Below, piece by piece: positions 18,461-26,860 of a DNA stretch of 64,000 nucleotides (its first letter is position 1; each line of letters starts with the position of its first letter). A program made the position numbers and the translations under genes. The stretch lies in NCBI RefSeq assembly GCF_003324565.1, contig NZ_QOLA01000006.1, forward strand, positions 124,001-188,000, written 5' to 3'. The DNA comes from Streptomyces sp. SDr-06. Its GTDB lineage: Bacteria > Actinomycetota > Actinomycetes > Streptomycetales > Streptomycetaceae. The notes under the pieces were generated by a model that was not told where the DNA came from, did not search any database, and saw nothing but the letters and a program-made list of their open reading frames with translations.

Positions 18461-18502
18461 CCGCCCCCAACACTGCTGGCTGTCGGCACGTGGTGGCTGT
18501 GG

Positions 18503-19873
18503 TCATCGGGGTTCGCCTTCGTCACGACCGCGGCTGCTGCCGGAGCGGGCACGGGCGGCCGGGGTGCGCGGTGGTTCCGCTTCCGCTGTCGGGGGCGAGG
18601 AGGCTGCACGGTCCCGTTTCACCGCCCCGACGCGCAACAGCAGTTGGAGGGCGCCGAGCAGCACGGCGGTCGCGAGCGCGCTGTGCAGCAGGAGGGTGTC
18701 CAGGCGACCGGCGGAGACGTAGGCGCCTACCGCGATCGCGGCCAGGGCACACACCGCGCGGTCCACGATGCTCTCGATCGACAGCAGCGTGGCCCGCGGG
18801 GCGTTCGCGGGCACCGCGTCGTTCACGAGCTTGCGCTGGACCGGGTAGACAAAGCCGGTCGCGGCGGCGAAGAGGCAGAGCAGCGCGACGACGGTCCAGG
18901 GGCCACCGAACGCCATGGCCGCCAGGGTGCCCGCCAGCACCAGGCTGAGGACCGACACCCAGGCGACCGGCGTCAGGCGGCGGCTCAGCCACTGGGGGCG
19001 GGCCGAGGCCACCGCCTCGGCCACCGTCATCGCGGCCAGGACGCCGCCGCTGGAGGCCTCCCCGATCCCGTGGTCAAGCAGGATCGGCTGGAAGAGGTTG
19101 ACCTGGCAGATCCGGGACAGCGTGAAGACGGCCACACCCTGCACCATCACCAGGCCGAGCCAGGGCGACGATGCCACGCAGCGCAACGCGTCCCCCGCGT
19201 CCCGCACAAACGCCCCGCCTCCGCGCCCTCGGCTGACGCGGGCGGAGGCCGTTTCCTGGCTGCTGCCCGTCCCGGTGAGCCGTGGCAGCGCGACGGCGCA
19301 GGCGAGCGAGCCCGCGGCGCTGGCAGCGCTGAGGACGTAGGGCGCCGTGTGGGCGAGCGCCATGAGGGGGCCGACGAGCGGCCAGCACACGACCTTCGCC
19401 GCGAGCCCCAGGGCCCGTGCGGTGCCCTCGGCGTTCAGATAGTGCCGGTCACACTTCTCCGCGCGCAGCCCGTCGTACAGGTAGGCGCTGGCCGCGCCCG
19501 AGGTGAGCGAACGGCCCAGGGCGATGGCGAGGAAGTGGAGCAGGAAGCCGGTGTACGAGGCACTGACCACCGGGGCCAGGTTCGCCGCCGTCATCACCAC
19601 CGCGCCGGCCCGCAGGCAGTTGCGGGTGCCGATCCGGTCGGCGATCAGCCCGGTCGGGATCTCGAACAGGCAGAACGCCACGTAGTAGATGCTCTGGATG
19701 CCGAAGATCTGCCCGTCGGAGAGACCGGCCTCCCGCTGGTAGGCGTAGAACACCGGCATCCACCACAGCAGGTTGAACAGTAGCTGGAAGCCGTAGTTGA
19801 GGTGGATGAGCCGGCGGGCGGTGGGGGTGAGCGTGCCCTTGCCGGGGCGGGCCGCCTCGGTGCGCGGGCTCAC
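18503..19873 (-). CDS. MFS transporter, third gene of ATP-grasp/dikinase operon
   Basis: A 456-residue major-facilitator protein with about 12 membrane helices. The loop between helices 2 and 3 reads GLIADRIGTRNCLRAG, a version of the family GxLaDrxGxR motif; a polar loop near the middle (TGTGSSQETASARVSRGRGGG) separates the two six-helix halves. Its GTG start overlaps the TGA of the dikinase-like gene (GTGA), so it is translated as part of that operon. I infer that it exports the product of the upstream enzymes or confers self-resistance. Confidence 0.9.
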   Translation of the reverse strand: MSPRTEAARPGKGTLTPTARRLIHLNYGFQLLFNLLWWMPVFYAYQREAGLSDGQIFGIQSIYYVAFCLFEIPTGLIADRIGTRNCLRAGAVVMTAANLAPVVSASYTGFLLHFLAIALGRSLTSGAASAYLYDGLRAEKCDRHYLNAEGTARALGLAAKVVCWPLVGPLMALAHTAPYVLSAASAAGSLACAVALPRLTGTGSSQETASARVSRGRGGGAFVRDAGDALRCVASSPWLGLVMVQGVAVFTLSRICQVNLFQPILLDHGIGEASSGGVLAAMTVAEAVASARPQWLSRRLTPVAWVSVLSLVLAGTLAAMAFGGPWTVVALLCLFAAATGFVYPVQRKLVNDAVPANAPRATLLSIESIVDRAVCALAAIAVGAYVSAGRLDTLLLHSALATAVLLGALQLLLRVGAVKRDRAASSPPTAEAEPPRTPAARARSGSSRGRDEGEPR

Positions 19874-21933
19874 AGCGCGTACGGGCGGATCTGGACCAGC
19901 CGGAAGTCGCCCCGCTCGGTCATCAGCCACTCGATGTCCAGCGGCTTGTCCACGTCGGGCCCACGGGAGGGGCCGTCGGCGCGGGGCCCGCTTGGTGTCC
20001 CGTCGAGGTGCGAGCCGCTGAAGTGGGACTGCAGGAGTCGCCCGGTCAGGGACAGGTCGGCGAGCCGGGCGCGGGTGGCGGCGGGCAGGGCCTCGCCCCA
20101 GGAGCCCAGCGCGACGGTGCGGCCCCCGCCCTCCACCACGTTGTACAGGTACTGCTGGGGCAGGACCGAGCCGTCGACGACCTGTTCCGGGGAGCCGGGC
20201 GAGCAGTTGAGGTAGACGTTGCGGAAGTCCGCGCGGCGGGTCGGGTCGCAGGTCACCAGGACGCCGCCGAGGGAGGCGGGCACGTACTCCTGGATGATCA
20301 CGCCCATGTAGGTGTCGTCGAGGGAGATGCCGACCTGATGGCGCAAGCGCACACTGCGGGGCGAGACCAGGGACGCCCACACCTGCCGTACCGCGTCCAG
20401 GAGTTCACCGGTGTCGTGGACCGTGGTGACGGAGTCGTAGACACCGGCCGCTGAGAATCCGGGCAGATCCTCGGCGTTGGACGAGGAGCGCACCACCAGG
20501 CGCCTGGGTGCGGCCGGCGGGGCGGAGAAGGCCTGGCTGATCTGCCGGGCGACGGACTCGGGGACGGGCGTGTGCCGGACCAGTTGCTGGAGTTGCAGGC
20601 ACAGCGAGTCCAGGACGTCGTTCGCGTCGAGTTCCAGTGCCATCTTGAGTTTGCCGATGCCCTGCTGGAGGGCGGGCGACGAGGCGAGGAAGCGCTGCTG
20701 GAGGGCGAAGGGGAGCGCGACGCCGTCCGGGGCGCCGACCGTCGAGGCGACGAAGTCGGCGGCCCTGGTGCGGAGTTCGGCAGCGGAGGGCGCGCTGAGG
20801 CCGAGCCGGGCGGCGAGGTGCCCCAGGAGGTCCTCGCGCGGCGGGCGGGGCCGCGCGTAGAAGGCGGTCAGGTCGGCCGTACGGCTGTCCAGTACGTGGT
20901 GCAGCTCGCCGAGGTTGGCGGCCTTGGTGCCGTAGCGGTCGCGGTCGGCGCTGCGCAGCCGGTGCAGCGCCAGGACGGGGGTGTCATCGAGCAGGGGCGG
21001 TTCGAGACGGATGCGCTGCTGGTGCCAGGCCGGCGCCCGCAGGGCGGGTTCGTGGTCAAGGCGCTCCAGAACGATGTCGTCCTCGCACACCCGGTAGCGC
21101 ACCCATGCGCCGTCCAGGCCGTCCTTCTCGACGAGCAACTCCAGATCCCGCACGATCGCGTTGGGTATCCCCCACCCGGAGGCCAGCACGTTGGTGTGGG
21201 AGAGCGGGGTGATCGGCGCGGTGTTGACGAATCCTGCCACCCGGGGGACGTCGTCGGGCAGGCACGGCATGGCGACGATGTCCGCCCAGCCGAGCCCGGC
21301 CTCCGCGGCCGCGTACGCCTCGTGGGTCGGGAAGTACCGCAGCCGACCGGTGGCATCGCCGGGGTTCAGCGGCGTCCGGACGCGGCTGCCGAAGAGTTCA
21401 TGGCTCAGGATGCGCGGCACCCGCAGTTCACTGATCGCCGCCAGTTCCTCCTCCTGTCCGTGATTGGCGGGCTTGAGCAGCAGCGGGAGCCTGCCGTCGA
21501 CGCGGTCCCTGACGAACCCGTAGAAGAATTCCAGGAGTTGGCCGCCCATGGTGTCGGCCTCGGTGGTCTCCAGGACGAGGAAGGTACGCTCGCGGCCCTC
21601 GGGATCCTCGTCGGTGTGCAGGGACAGCACACCGAGCAGGAACCGCCGCTCGGGGTCCATGTAGACGGAGGCGTTGAAGGCGTCCAGGTCCGCGTCGAGC
21701 TCGGCGAGTTCCATGCCGAGGACGCGGGTGGCGATGTAGTTGACGTGGAAGGGATGCGCCACCGTGTCGAGCAGATGCCAGGTGTTCTCGGCCCGGTCGA
21801 CGACGACCTTGAGGTAGGGGTGCCCGGCCAGGACTCCGGAGAGGGTGCGAAAGAGCGGCAGGGACAGGTTCTCGCCGACGACCGTACGGTCCGTGGCCGG
21901 CTCGGGAGCGTGGGTGAACAGCTGGGCGGTCAC
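19870..21933 (-). CDS. Pyruvate-phosphate-dikinase-like protein with permuted domain order
   Basis: A 687-residue enzyme. From about residue 334 (YGTKAANLGELH) to the end it is the ATP-binding domain of PEP synthase/PPDK: RSSSNAEDLPGFSAAGVYDS starts at Arg482, and it closes with DIEWLMTERGDFRLVQIRP. Before it, around residues 210-300, PITPLSHTNVLASGWGIPNAI resembles the swivelling phosphohistidine domain, with His246 as the candidate phospho-acceptor. The first 200 residues match nothing I know. No PEP/pyruvate-binding barrel follows. Histidine domain before ATP domain is the order of glucan water dikinases, so a beta-phosphate transfer to a small or sugar-like acceptor is plausible; the acceptor is unknown. 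GTGA overlaps on both sides couple it to its neighbours. Confidence 0.85.
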   Translation of the reverse strand: MTAQLFTHAPEPATDRTVVGENLSLPLFRTLSGVLAGHPYLKVVVDRAENTWHLLDTVAHPFHVNYIATRVLGMELAELDADLDAFNASVYMDPERRFLLGVLSLHTDEDPEGRERTFLVLETTEADTMGGQLLEFFYGFVRDRVDGRLPLLLKPANHGQEEELAAISELRVPRILSHELFGSRVRTPLNPGDATGRLRYFPTHEAYAAAEAGLGWADIVAMPCLPDDVPRVAGFVNTAPITPLSHTNVLASGWGIPNAIVRDLELLVEKDGLDGAWVRYRVCEDDIVLERLDHEPALRAPAWHQQRIRLEPPLLDDTPVLALHRLRSADRDRYGTKAANLGELHHVLDSRTADLTAFYARPRPPREDLLGHLAARLGLSAPSAAELRTRAADFVASTVGAPDGVALPFALQQRFLASSPALQQGIGKLKMALELDANDVLDSLCLQLQQLVRHTPVPESVARQISQAFSAPPAAPRRLVVRSSSNAEDLPGFSAAGVYDSVTTVHDTGELLDAVRQVWASLVSPRSVRLRHQVGISLDDTYMGVIIQEYVPASLGGVLVTCDPTRRADFRNVYLNCSPGSPEQVVDGSVLPQQYLYNVVEGGGRTVALGSWGEALPAATRARLADLSLTGRLLQSHFSGSHLDGTPSGPRADGPSRGPDVDKPLDIEWLMTERGDFRLVQIRPYAL

Positions 21934-23303
21934 GCGGGGACCTCCTCATGTCGTGCGGCGGGCAGAACGCGCGGCAGGGCGTCCACCAGCGTTTCGAAGT
22001 CGCGCAGCACCGTGCGCGCGTCGGAGGCGGAGAGCAGGCACAGCGCCGCCATGGTGTTGGCGCCCGCGGCCGGGTCGTAGACCGGAACGACGCTGCCATC
22101 GGCGAGCGAACTCTCCGCGACCACCGACAGCTCGCTGCCCCGGCTGAGGGACACCTTCCGGGCGACGGCCGGGAAGTCCCAGACCTTGCGGTCCCGCCAG
22201 GCCTCTCCCCCGCCGTCGACGGCGAGGACGACGAGGGAACCCGCCGCGCCCCGCGCCTGCGCCGGGGTCCGCGCCTGCTCGGGCCACTGGACCGGGCGGC
22301 CGACGAGGTGGTCGACGAGCATGCCGACGAGGTCGAGGCCGAAGACGTCCTCGATCTGCGGCACTGTCATCGCGCCACCGAACCGGGCGGCCGTCTCGAT
22401 CAGCCACATGGCGCCGTTCTCGCCGAGCTTGATCTCGGTGTGGGTCCCGCAGTCCCGCAGTCCAAGGGCGTCGACGGCCTCGCGCGCGAGCGCCACCACG
22501 CGGTCCTGGGCGTCCTGCGACAAAAGAGCCGGGGTGATGCCCGCGCGCTCGGTGAACGGTTCGACCGTGGGCATCCGGCCGCTGACGCAGACCGGGTGGA
22601 AGACTCCGTCCGCCACGACCCCCTCGACGCTGACGTAGTCGCCCCAGCCGGGCTCGTCGAACCACTGCGCGGCGGTGCCGGTGACGATCTGCTCGACCAC
22701 GAAGTGGCCTTGCGCCTCCGCCACATGGAGTTCCGCGTACCCCAACTGCGCTGATTCGGCCATCACTTCACGGGAGCGGTTCCAGGCGGCGGTCACCTCC
22801 TGCGGGGATCGGATGATCTGGTGCGCGGTGGAGCCCGCGCTCCAGGCCGCCTTCAGGAGCAGCGGGAAGGGCAGGACCCGGGCCGCCTCGTGCAGGTCGA
22901 CCTCGGTGTCGACCGCCCGGAACTCGGGTTGCGGCAGACCGTGTTCCTTCCAGGTGCGGCGCATCAGCCGCTTGTCCCGGGCGAGCGCGGCGGCGGGCCC
23001 GGCTCCCGCGAGGCCCAGCACCTCGCACGCCTCGGCGACCGCCACCACGGCGTACTCGGAGAAGGTGAGCACCGCGTCCGCGCCCACGGCCTGTGCCCGG
23101 GAGACGATGAGATCCACCAGGTCGGAGCGTTGCGCGTCGGCAGGCTTCACGATCGAGGCGCACAGTCTCCGGGCGGAACCCGCCACGGAGGGAGGCAGAG
23201 CGCTGAGCGCCAGCAGGTGCACTTCCGCCCTCGCGGCCGTCCGGGACAGGACGTGACCGAGCGGCGGACCACCCTTGGCATGCACTAACAGCACCTTGCT
23301 CAC
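21930..23303 (-). CDS. ATP-grasp carboxylate-amine ligase-like protein
   Basis: A 457-residue ATP-grasp enzyme. The N-terminal Rossmann-like part (KVLLVHAKGGPPLGHVL) is followed by the ATP-binding fold; RDCGTHTEIKLGENGAMWLIETAARFGG holds the Mg-binding Glu residues and the final ARFGG loop, though the usual ExNxR is ETAAR. Such proteins form amide or peptide bonds through an acyl-phosphate. The GTG at 23303 is chosen because a purine-rich GGAGACG precedes it; the next gene starts inside its stop codon (GTGA). It heads a three-gene operon with a dikinase-like protein and an exporter, and is divergent from a PAS-LuxR regulator. Confidence 0.88.
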   Translation of the reverse strand: MSKVLLVHAKGGPPLGHVLSRTAARAEVHLLALSALPPSVAGSARRLCASIVKPADAQRSDLVDLIVSRAQAVGADAVLTFSEYAVVAVAEACEVLGLAGAGPAAALARDKRLMRRTWKEHGLPQPEFRAVDTEVDLHEAARVLPFPLLLKAAWSAGSTAHQIIRSPQEVTAAWNRSREVMAESAQLGYAELHVAEAQGHFVVEQIVTGTAAQWFDEPGWGDYVSVEGVVADGVFHPVCVSGRMPTVEPFTERAGITPALLSQDAQDRVVALAREAVDALGLRDCGTHTEIKLGENGAMWLIETAARFGGAMTVPQIEDVFGLDLVGMLVDHLVGRPVQWPEQARTPAQARGAAGSLVVLAVDGGGEAWRDRKVWDFPAVARKVSLSRGSELSVVAESSLADGSVVPVYDPAAGANTMAALCLLSASDARTVLRDFETLVDALPRVLPAARHEEVPA

Positions 23304-23693
23304 TGAAGTTCGTCTCCATTCGTCCGTGTCGATGCGTGCCGTACGCGCGCCGTGGCGGTCGTACGCGCGGTACGTGTCACTTGGGTTGTCGTGCTGATCG
23401 GCGATGCGCGCGGAGTGCGGGGGATCTCCTGGCGCATGGGTCGGGGCGTGTTCACCCGCACACTCCAGGGGACCACGCGGCCGACGCCCGCATCGTCCCG
23501 AGGGGCCGCCGCGATTCAGGCAGATGCCTGAGTGGCGTGGCCAGTTGAGGGCTTCTCGCATCGCTGGGGGCTCGATGTCGCCCCTCACTTCGGCCGAGAA
23601 CAGAGCGTGCGCGCACGGGGGGCGGGATACCCATCGCAAGGTGACTGTGCGTCAGTTGGCTGCGTACAGCCCGTATATGGACGGAGAGACGCT
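23304..23693. promoter_or_regulatory. Divergent control region of the ATP-grasp operon and its regulator
   Basis: This 390-base gap holds no gene and separates the leftward operon from the rightward regulator. It contains the tandem repeat listed next; otherwise I could not assign paired promoter boxes. Confidence 0.5.
23340..23369. repeat. Tandem 10-bp repeat, candidate operator
   Basis: CGTACGCGCG occurs at 23340-23349 and again at 23360-23369, exactly 20 bp apart (about two helical turns), 37 bases upstream of the ATP-grasp start; a degenerate CGGTACGTG follows. Face-matched tandem sites suggest binding by a dimeric regulator, plausibly the divergent PAS-LuxR protein. Confidence 0.5.
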
Positions 23694-24989
23694 GTGGACG
23701 ATTCCAGTCTCAAGGCGCTGCTCGAACGCCTGCCGGTGTTCTGGTGGGAGGCCGACGAGCCCTGGCAGGTGCGGAAGACGGGCGGCGGCGCCTTCGCGGA
23801 CCCGGGCATGGCACGGCGCTTCCTCGACCGAATACGTACCGAGGTTCCGCGCCCGGAGCGCCCGCCGGGCGGGGGCCACTGGCAGACGCGGTTCGACGGC
23901 CGTACCTTCGATGTGAGCTGGCCTGTGGACGACGGGGGAGCCCACGGGCGTACGCGCGGCCTCGCCGTGGAGGTCGACGCCCACCCCGACATCCCGACGG
24001 GGCATGCCGCGTTCGCGCGGCTGGTGAACCTCGCCCCGGCCGCCGCCTTCATCCGGGACCGCGACGGCCGTTATCTGTGGGCCAACCACGCCTACGCCCA
24101 CCTCTACGGCACCGTTCCGGAGGAGCTCATCGGCAAGCGCATCGAGGACTTCGACGCCCCTGCCGAGGCCGAGCAGTTCCGCAGTCTCGACCAGGAGATC
24201 CTCACGCGCGGCGCACCGGTCCGCCACACTCTCGACTACCGCCGCCCGGACGGCAGCGCGGGCCAGGCGGTGGGGCACCGGTTTCCCGTGCGCGAGAACG
24301 CGCGGACCTGCGTGGCAGGGATCTACGTGGACATCACGGACCACCTGCGCGCCATGGTCCAGCGACAGGAGGCCGAGGACAACCTGCGGGCCCTGCGCGA
24401 CCACAGCGGCCTGCCCTGCGCTCTGCTGTCGGCCAACGGACGCGTGGTCAGGGCCAGCGCGGCGGCCGCCGAGCTGTTCGGCCTGAGCCTGCCCGACCTG
24501 GTCGGACGCCGCGCGCACACCCTCCTCGCACCCGAGCCCGGCCTCGACCGGCTGCACCGCAGGTGGAACGCCCTGATAGCGCGGCGTACCCGACGGGTGG
24601 AGGTGTCCGCGCTCCTCGTCGACGCCCAGGGGCGGCAACGGCGTACGCAACTCCATCTGACGACGGTCGGCCATGGGGGCGCCCGGGCCCAGCACGTGTG
24701 GGCCGTCGTCACCCACGAAAGCCTCCCCCACGAAGCCCACCCCTCACTCACCGCCGCGCAGGTGCGCATCCTCTCCCTCCTGGCGGCGGGCAGCAGCAAT
24801 GGTGACATCGCCGCCTCGCTGAAGTTGTCCCGGCAGACGGTCGACTACCACCTCAGCCGCCTGCGGGACCTCCTGGGCGCCGACACCCGGCCGGCCCTGG
24901 TCGCCCGCGCCTACGTGCTCGGCATTCTCGCGCCTCGCGCCTGGCCCCCACGCTCGGCCACCGCGACCCATCCGCTGAGCACCGCCTGA
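23694..24989 (+). CDS. PAS-PAS-LuxR transcriptional regulator
   Basis: A 431-residue regulator. After a short unique N-terminus there are two PAS-type sensor domains (about 105-215: FARLVNLAPAAAFIRDRDGRYLWANHAYAHLYG; about 230-330: ALLSANGRVVRASAAAAELFG) and a C-terminal LuxR helix-turn-helix (about 352-412: LTAAQVRILSLLAAGSSNGDIAASLKLSRQTVDYHLSRLRDLLG). No kinase or receiver domain is present, so it probably senses a small ligand directly, as PAS-LuxR regulators of antibiotic clusters do. GTG start with GGAGAG 5 bases upstream. It faces the ATP-grasp operon and is the likely pathway-specific regulator. Confidence 0.9.
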   Translation: MDDSSLKALLERLPVFWWEADEPWQVRKTGGGAFADPGMARRFLDRIRTEVPRPERPPGGGHWQTRFDGRTFDVSWPVDDGGAHGRTRGLAVEVDAHPDIPTGHAAFARLVNLAPAAAFIRDRDGRYLWANHAYAHLYGTVPEELIGKRIEDFDAPAEAEQFRSLDQEILTRGAPVRHTLDYRRPDGSAGQAVGHRFPVRENARTCVAGIYVDITDHLRAMVQRQEAEDNLRALRDHSGLPCALLSANGRVVRASAAAAELFGLSLPDLVGRRAHTLLAPEPGLDRLHRRWNALIARRTRRVEVSALLVDAQGRQRRTQLHLTTVGHGGARAQHVWAVVTHESLPHEAHPSLTAAQVRILSLLAAGSSNGDIAASLKLSRQTVDYHLSRLRDLLGADTRPALVARAYVLGILAPRAWPPRSATATHPLSTA

Positions 24990-25195
24990 CGACGAACCCC
25001 GCCTGCACGGAGTGAGGAGTGGCGGGACGTCACGCGCGAGCATCGCGATGCCGAGCAGGGCGGCGGCGATGGTGTTCTCCGAGCTATTCTCGCCGCACCG
25101 ATGAGTTCGGCCGCTCCGGACCGTCTACCTCACGTCCCGACGCAGTACGGGCGACCCGTACGGCACTCCCACCGCACAGACAGGACTCCGCCGCC

Positions 25196-25408
25196 ATGAC
25201 CGCACCCGTGAAGGGCCCCGCCAGCTACTTCCCTTCCATCGAGAAGAAGTACGGCCGTCCCATAGCGGAGTGGAAGGACCTCATCCGCACCTCACCCCTC
25301 ACCAAGCACATGGAACTGGTCGCCTGGCTCAAGACCGAGCACGGCCTGGGTCACGGTCACGCCAATGCCCTGGTCGCGCACACCCTCGCCGAAGGAAGCG
25401 GCAGCTGA
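25196..25408 (+). CDS. DUF4287-domain protein
   Basis: A 70-residue protein (SYFPSIEKKYGRPIAEWKDLIRTSPLTKHMELVAWLKTEHGLGHGHANALVAHTL) covering a complete DUF4287 domain, a small helical unit of unknown function. The HGLGHGHANAL segment is the conserved core. The frame is open for 59 codons upstream, but the ATG with AGGA nearby and the family N-terminus decide the start. Confidence 0.85.
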   Translation: MTAPVKGPASYFPSIEKKYGRPIAEWKDLIRTSPLTKHMELVAWLKTEHGLGHGHANALVAHTLAEGSGS

Positions 25409-25536
25409 GACCTCTCCAGGGACAACTTCCGTGGCGCTGAGCGGCTGTGAGGGGGCGAGGGCGCGCAGGACGTCTGCGGACCGGCGTCCGGGCTGCCCGA
25501 TGCCGATCCTGCTGACAGCAGGGCGATGATGGGGTC

Positions 25537-26298
25537 ATGACCGCCAGCTCACGCGCACAGTCGTTCAATGCGGCCGCCGCCCAGTACGCGGCCAGTCGGC
25601 CTTCGTATCCGCCCGCACTCTTCGACGCCGTCGAAGAGTTCACGCGCCGCAGGCTGGCCGGGACCCGGGTCGCCGATGTCGGCGCGGGCACCGGAATCGC
25701 CACCGCCCTGCTGTACGGGCGGGGCGCCGAGGTCATCGCCGTCGAGCCCGGTGACGCCATGGCCGCCGCATGCCGCAGGGCGCTCCCGGACGTGCCGGTC
25801 GTACGCGGAGACGGCAACGCCCTCCCACTCGCCGACGCCTCGCAGGACCTGATCACCTATGCACAGTCCTGGCAGTGGACCGACCCGCCCCGGTCCGTCC
25901 CCGAGGCCCTGCGGGTCCTGCGCACCGACGGCGCGATGGCGATCTGGTGGAACACCACGGCCTTCGACGTTCCGTGGATCCGCGCGCAACATGAACGCAT
26001 CGCCCACCACTGCGAGACCAAGCCGGCGCCCCCGCGGCGCCCCGACGACAACGAGGCGATCCGGCTGGCGGGCCTGACCGGACTGCGAGTCGCACGCCGC
26101 CAGATCCGCTGGAGCCGCACGGTCACCCTCGACACGCATCTCTCCAACATCGGCAGCCGCTCCGCGTTCCTCGTCCTGGACGAGGCCCGTCGGCGTGCCT
26201 TCCTCGCGGAGGAGCGCCGGCGGCTCCGTGCAACATTCGCGGACGACATGGTGGAGGAGACCTATCTGGTCGATCTGCTGGTGGCGACGCGTCCGTGA
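25537..26298 (+). CDS. Class I SAM-dependent methyltransferase
   Basis: A 253-residue methyltransferase of the UbiE/BioC-like group. SFNAAAAQYAASRPSYPPALF is the usual N-terminal helix, VADVGAGTGIATALL the SAM motif I (about residues 46-60), VIAVEPGDAMAAAC the acidic strand-2 end and DGNALPLADASQDLITYAQSWQW the motif II-III region. Substrate unknown. Its last codons overlap the longest reading of the next frame, but I place the next start 83 bases further on. Confidence 0.88.
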   Translation: MTASSRAQSFNAAAAQYAASRPSYPPALFDAVEEFTRRRLAGTRVADVGAGTGIATALLYGRGAEVIAVEPGDAMAAACRRALPDVPVVRGDGNALPLADASQDLITYAQSWQWTDPPRSVPEALRVLRTDGAMAIWWNTTAFDVPWIRAQHERIAHHCETKPAPPRRPDDNEAIRLAGLTGLRVARRQIRWSRTVTLDTHLSNIGSRSAFLVLDEARRRAFLAEERRRLRATFADDMVEETYLVDLLVATRP

Positions 26299-26346
26299 GC
26301 GTCCTCCGCATCCCCGGAGGTCCAGGTGCGGCGCCGCTTGCGGATG

Positions 26347-26357
26347 CCCCCCCCCCC
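26347..26357. repeat. Run of eleven C residues
   Basis: An uninterrupted 11-C tract lies between the methyltransferase stop and the start of the small membrane protein gene. Such runs are prone to slippage and to sequencing error, and this one affects how far upstream the next frame stays open. Confidence 0.9.
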
Positions 26358-26381
26358 GGCCCCGGCGGGTACGTTCTTGAC

Positions 26382-26780
26382 GTGAAGCGAGAGAACCTCC
26401 TCATGAAGGCGGCGTGGATCTGCCTGGTCGTCGTCGGGGGCGGCATCCTGGCCTTCGGTCTCGTCGCGGTGTTGGCGCCCTCGTCCGACAACGAACGGCT
26501 CATGCGGGCCGACGGGGTGGCGGCGACCGGCATGGGGTTTTTCGGGGTGCTCATCGCCCTCGTCCCGTTCCGCCGCCGGGAACGGTGGGCCTGGCTCGCG
26601 CTGTGGTTCTACCCGGTGTTCTGGATCGCGCACCTGGTGGGCCGCCTGCCGCCGGGCAAGGACCACGTCCATCAGGTGGTCTTCACCGCGCTGTCACTCG
26701 CCGGGCTGCTCCTTCCCACCCGCGCGTTCTTCCCGCCGTCCACGACCCGGACGAAGGAGAACGAGTCACCAGGCCGGTGA
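26382..26780 (+). CDS. Small integral membrane protein
   Basis: A 132-residue protein with about four hydrophobic segments (AAWICLVVVGGGILAFGLVAVLA, GMGFFGVLIALVPF, WAWLALWFYPVFWIAHLVG, VVFTALSLAGLLLPT). No family recognised. The GTG of VKRENLLMKAAW is taken as start; an ATG seven codons later is equally possible, as neither has a strong ribosome-binding site. A bidirectional hairpin separates it from the convergent sialidase-like gene. Confidence 0.65.
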   Translation: MKRENLLMKAAWICLVVVGGGILAFGLVAVLAPSSDNERLMRADGVAATGMGFFGVLIALVPFRRRERWAWLALWFYPVFWIAHLVGRLPPGKDHVHQVVFTALSLAGLLLPTRAFFPPSTTRTKENESPGR

Positions 26781-26810
26781 GCGGGGCGGGCCCCTGGCCG
26801 TGAAAGTGCC

Positions 26811-26842
26811 GTGGGTGCGGCCGATGGTGTGGCCGCACCCAC
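26811..26842. terminator. Bidirectional hairpin terminator
   Basis: A perfect 12-bp inverted repeat (gtgggtgcggcc / ggccgcacccac) with an 8-nt loop lies between two convergent genes and can end transcription from both. Confidence 0.75.
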
Positions 26843-26860
26843 GGGTGTTACGGTGCCGCG

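Noticed and set aside
23304..23693. Short leftward and rightward frames in the gap between the ATP-grasp and PAS-LuxR genes.
   Set aside because: They lack ribosome-binding sites and domain content; the region is best read as a divergent promoter.
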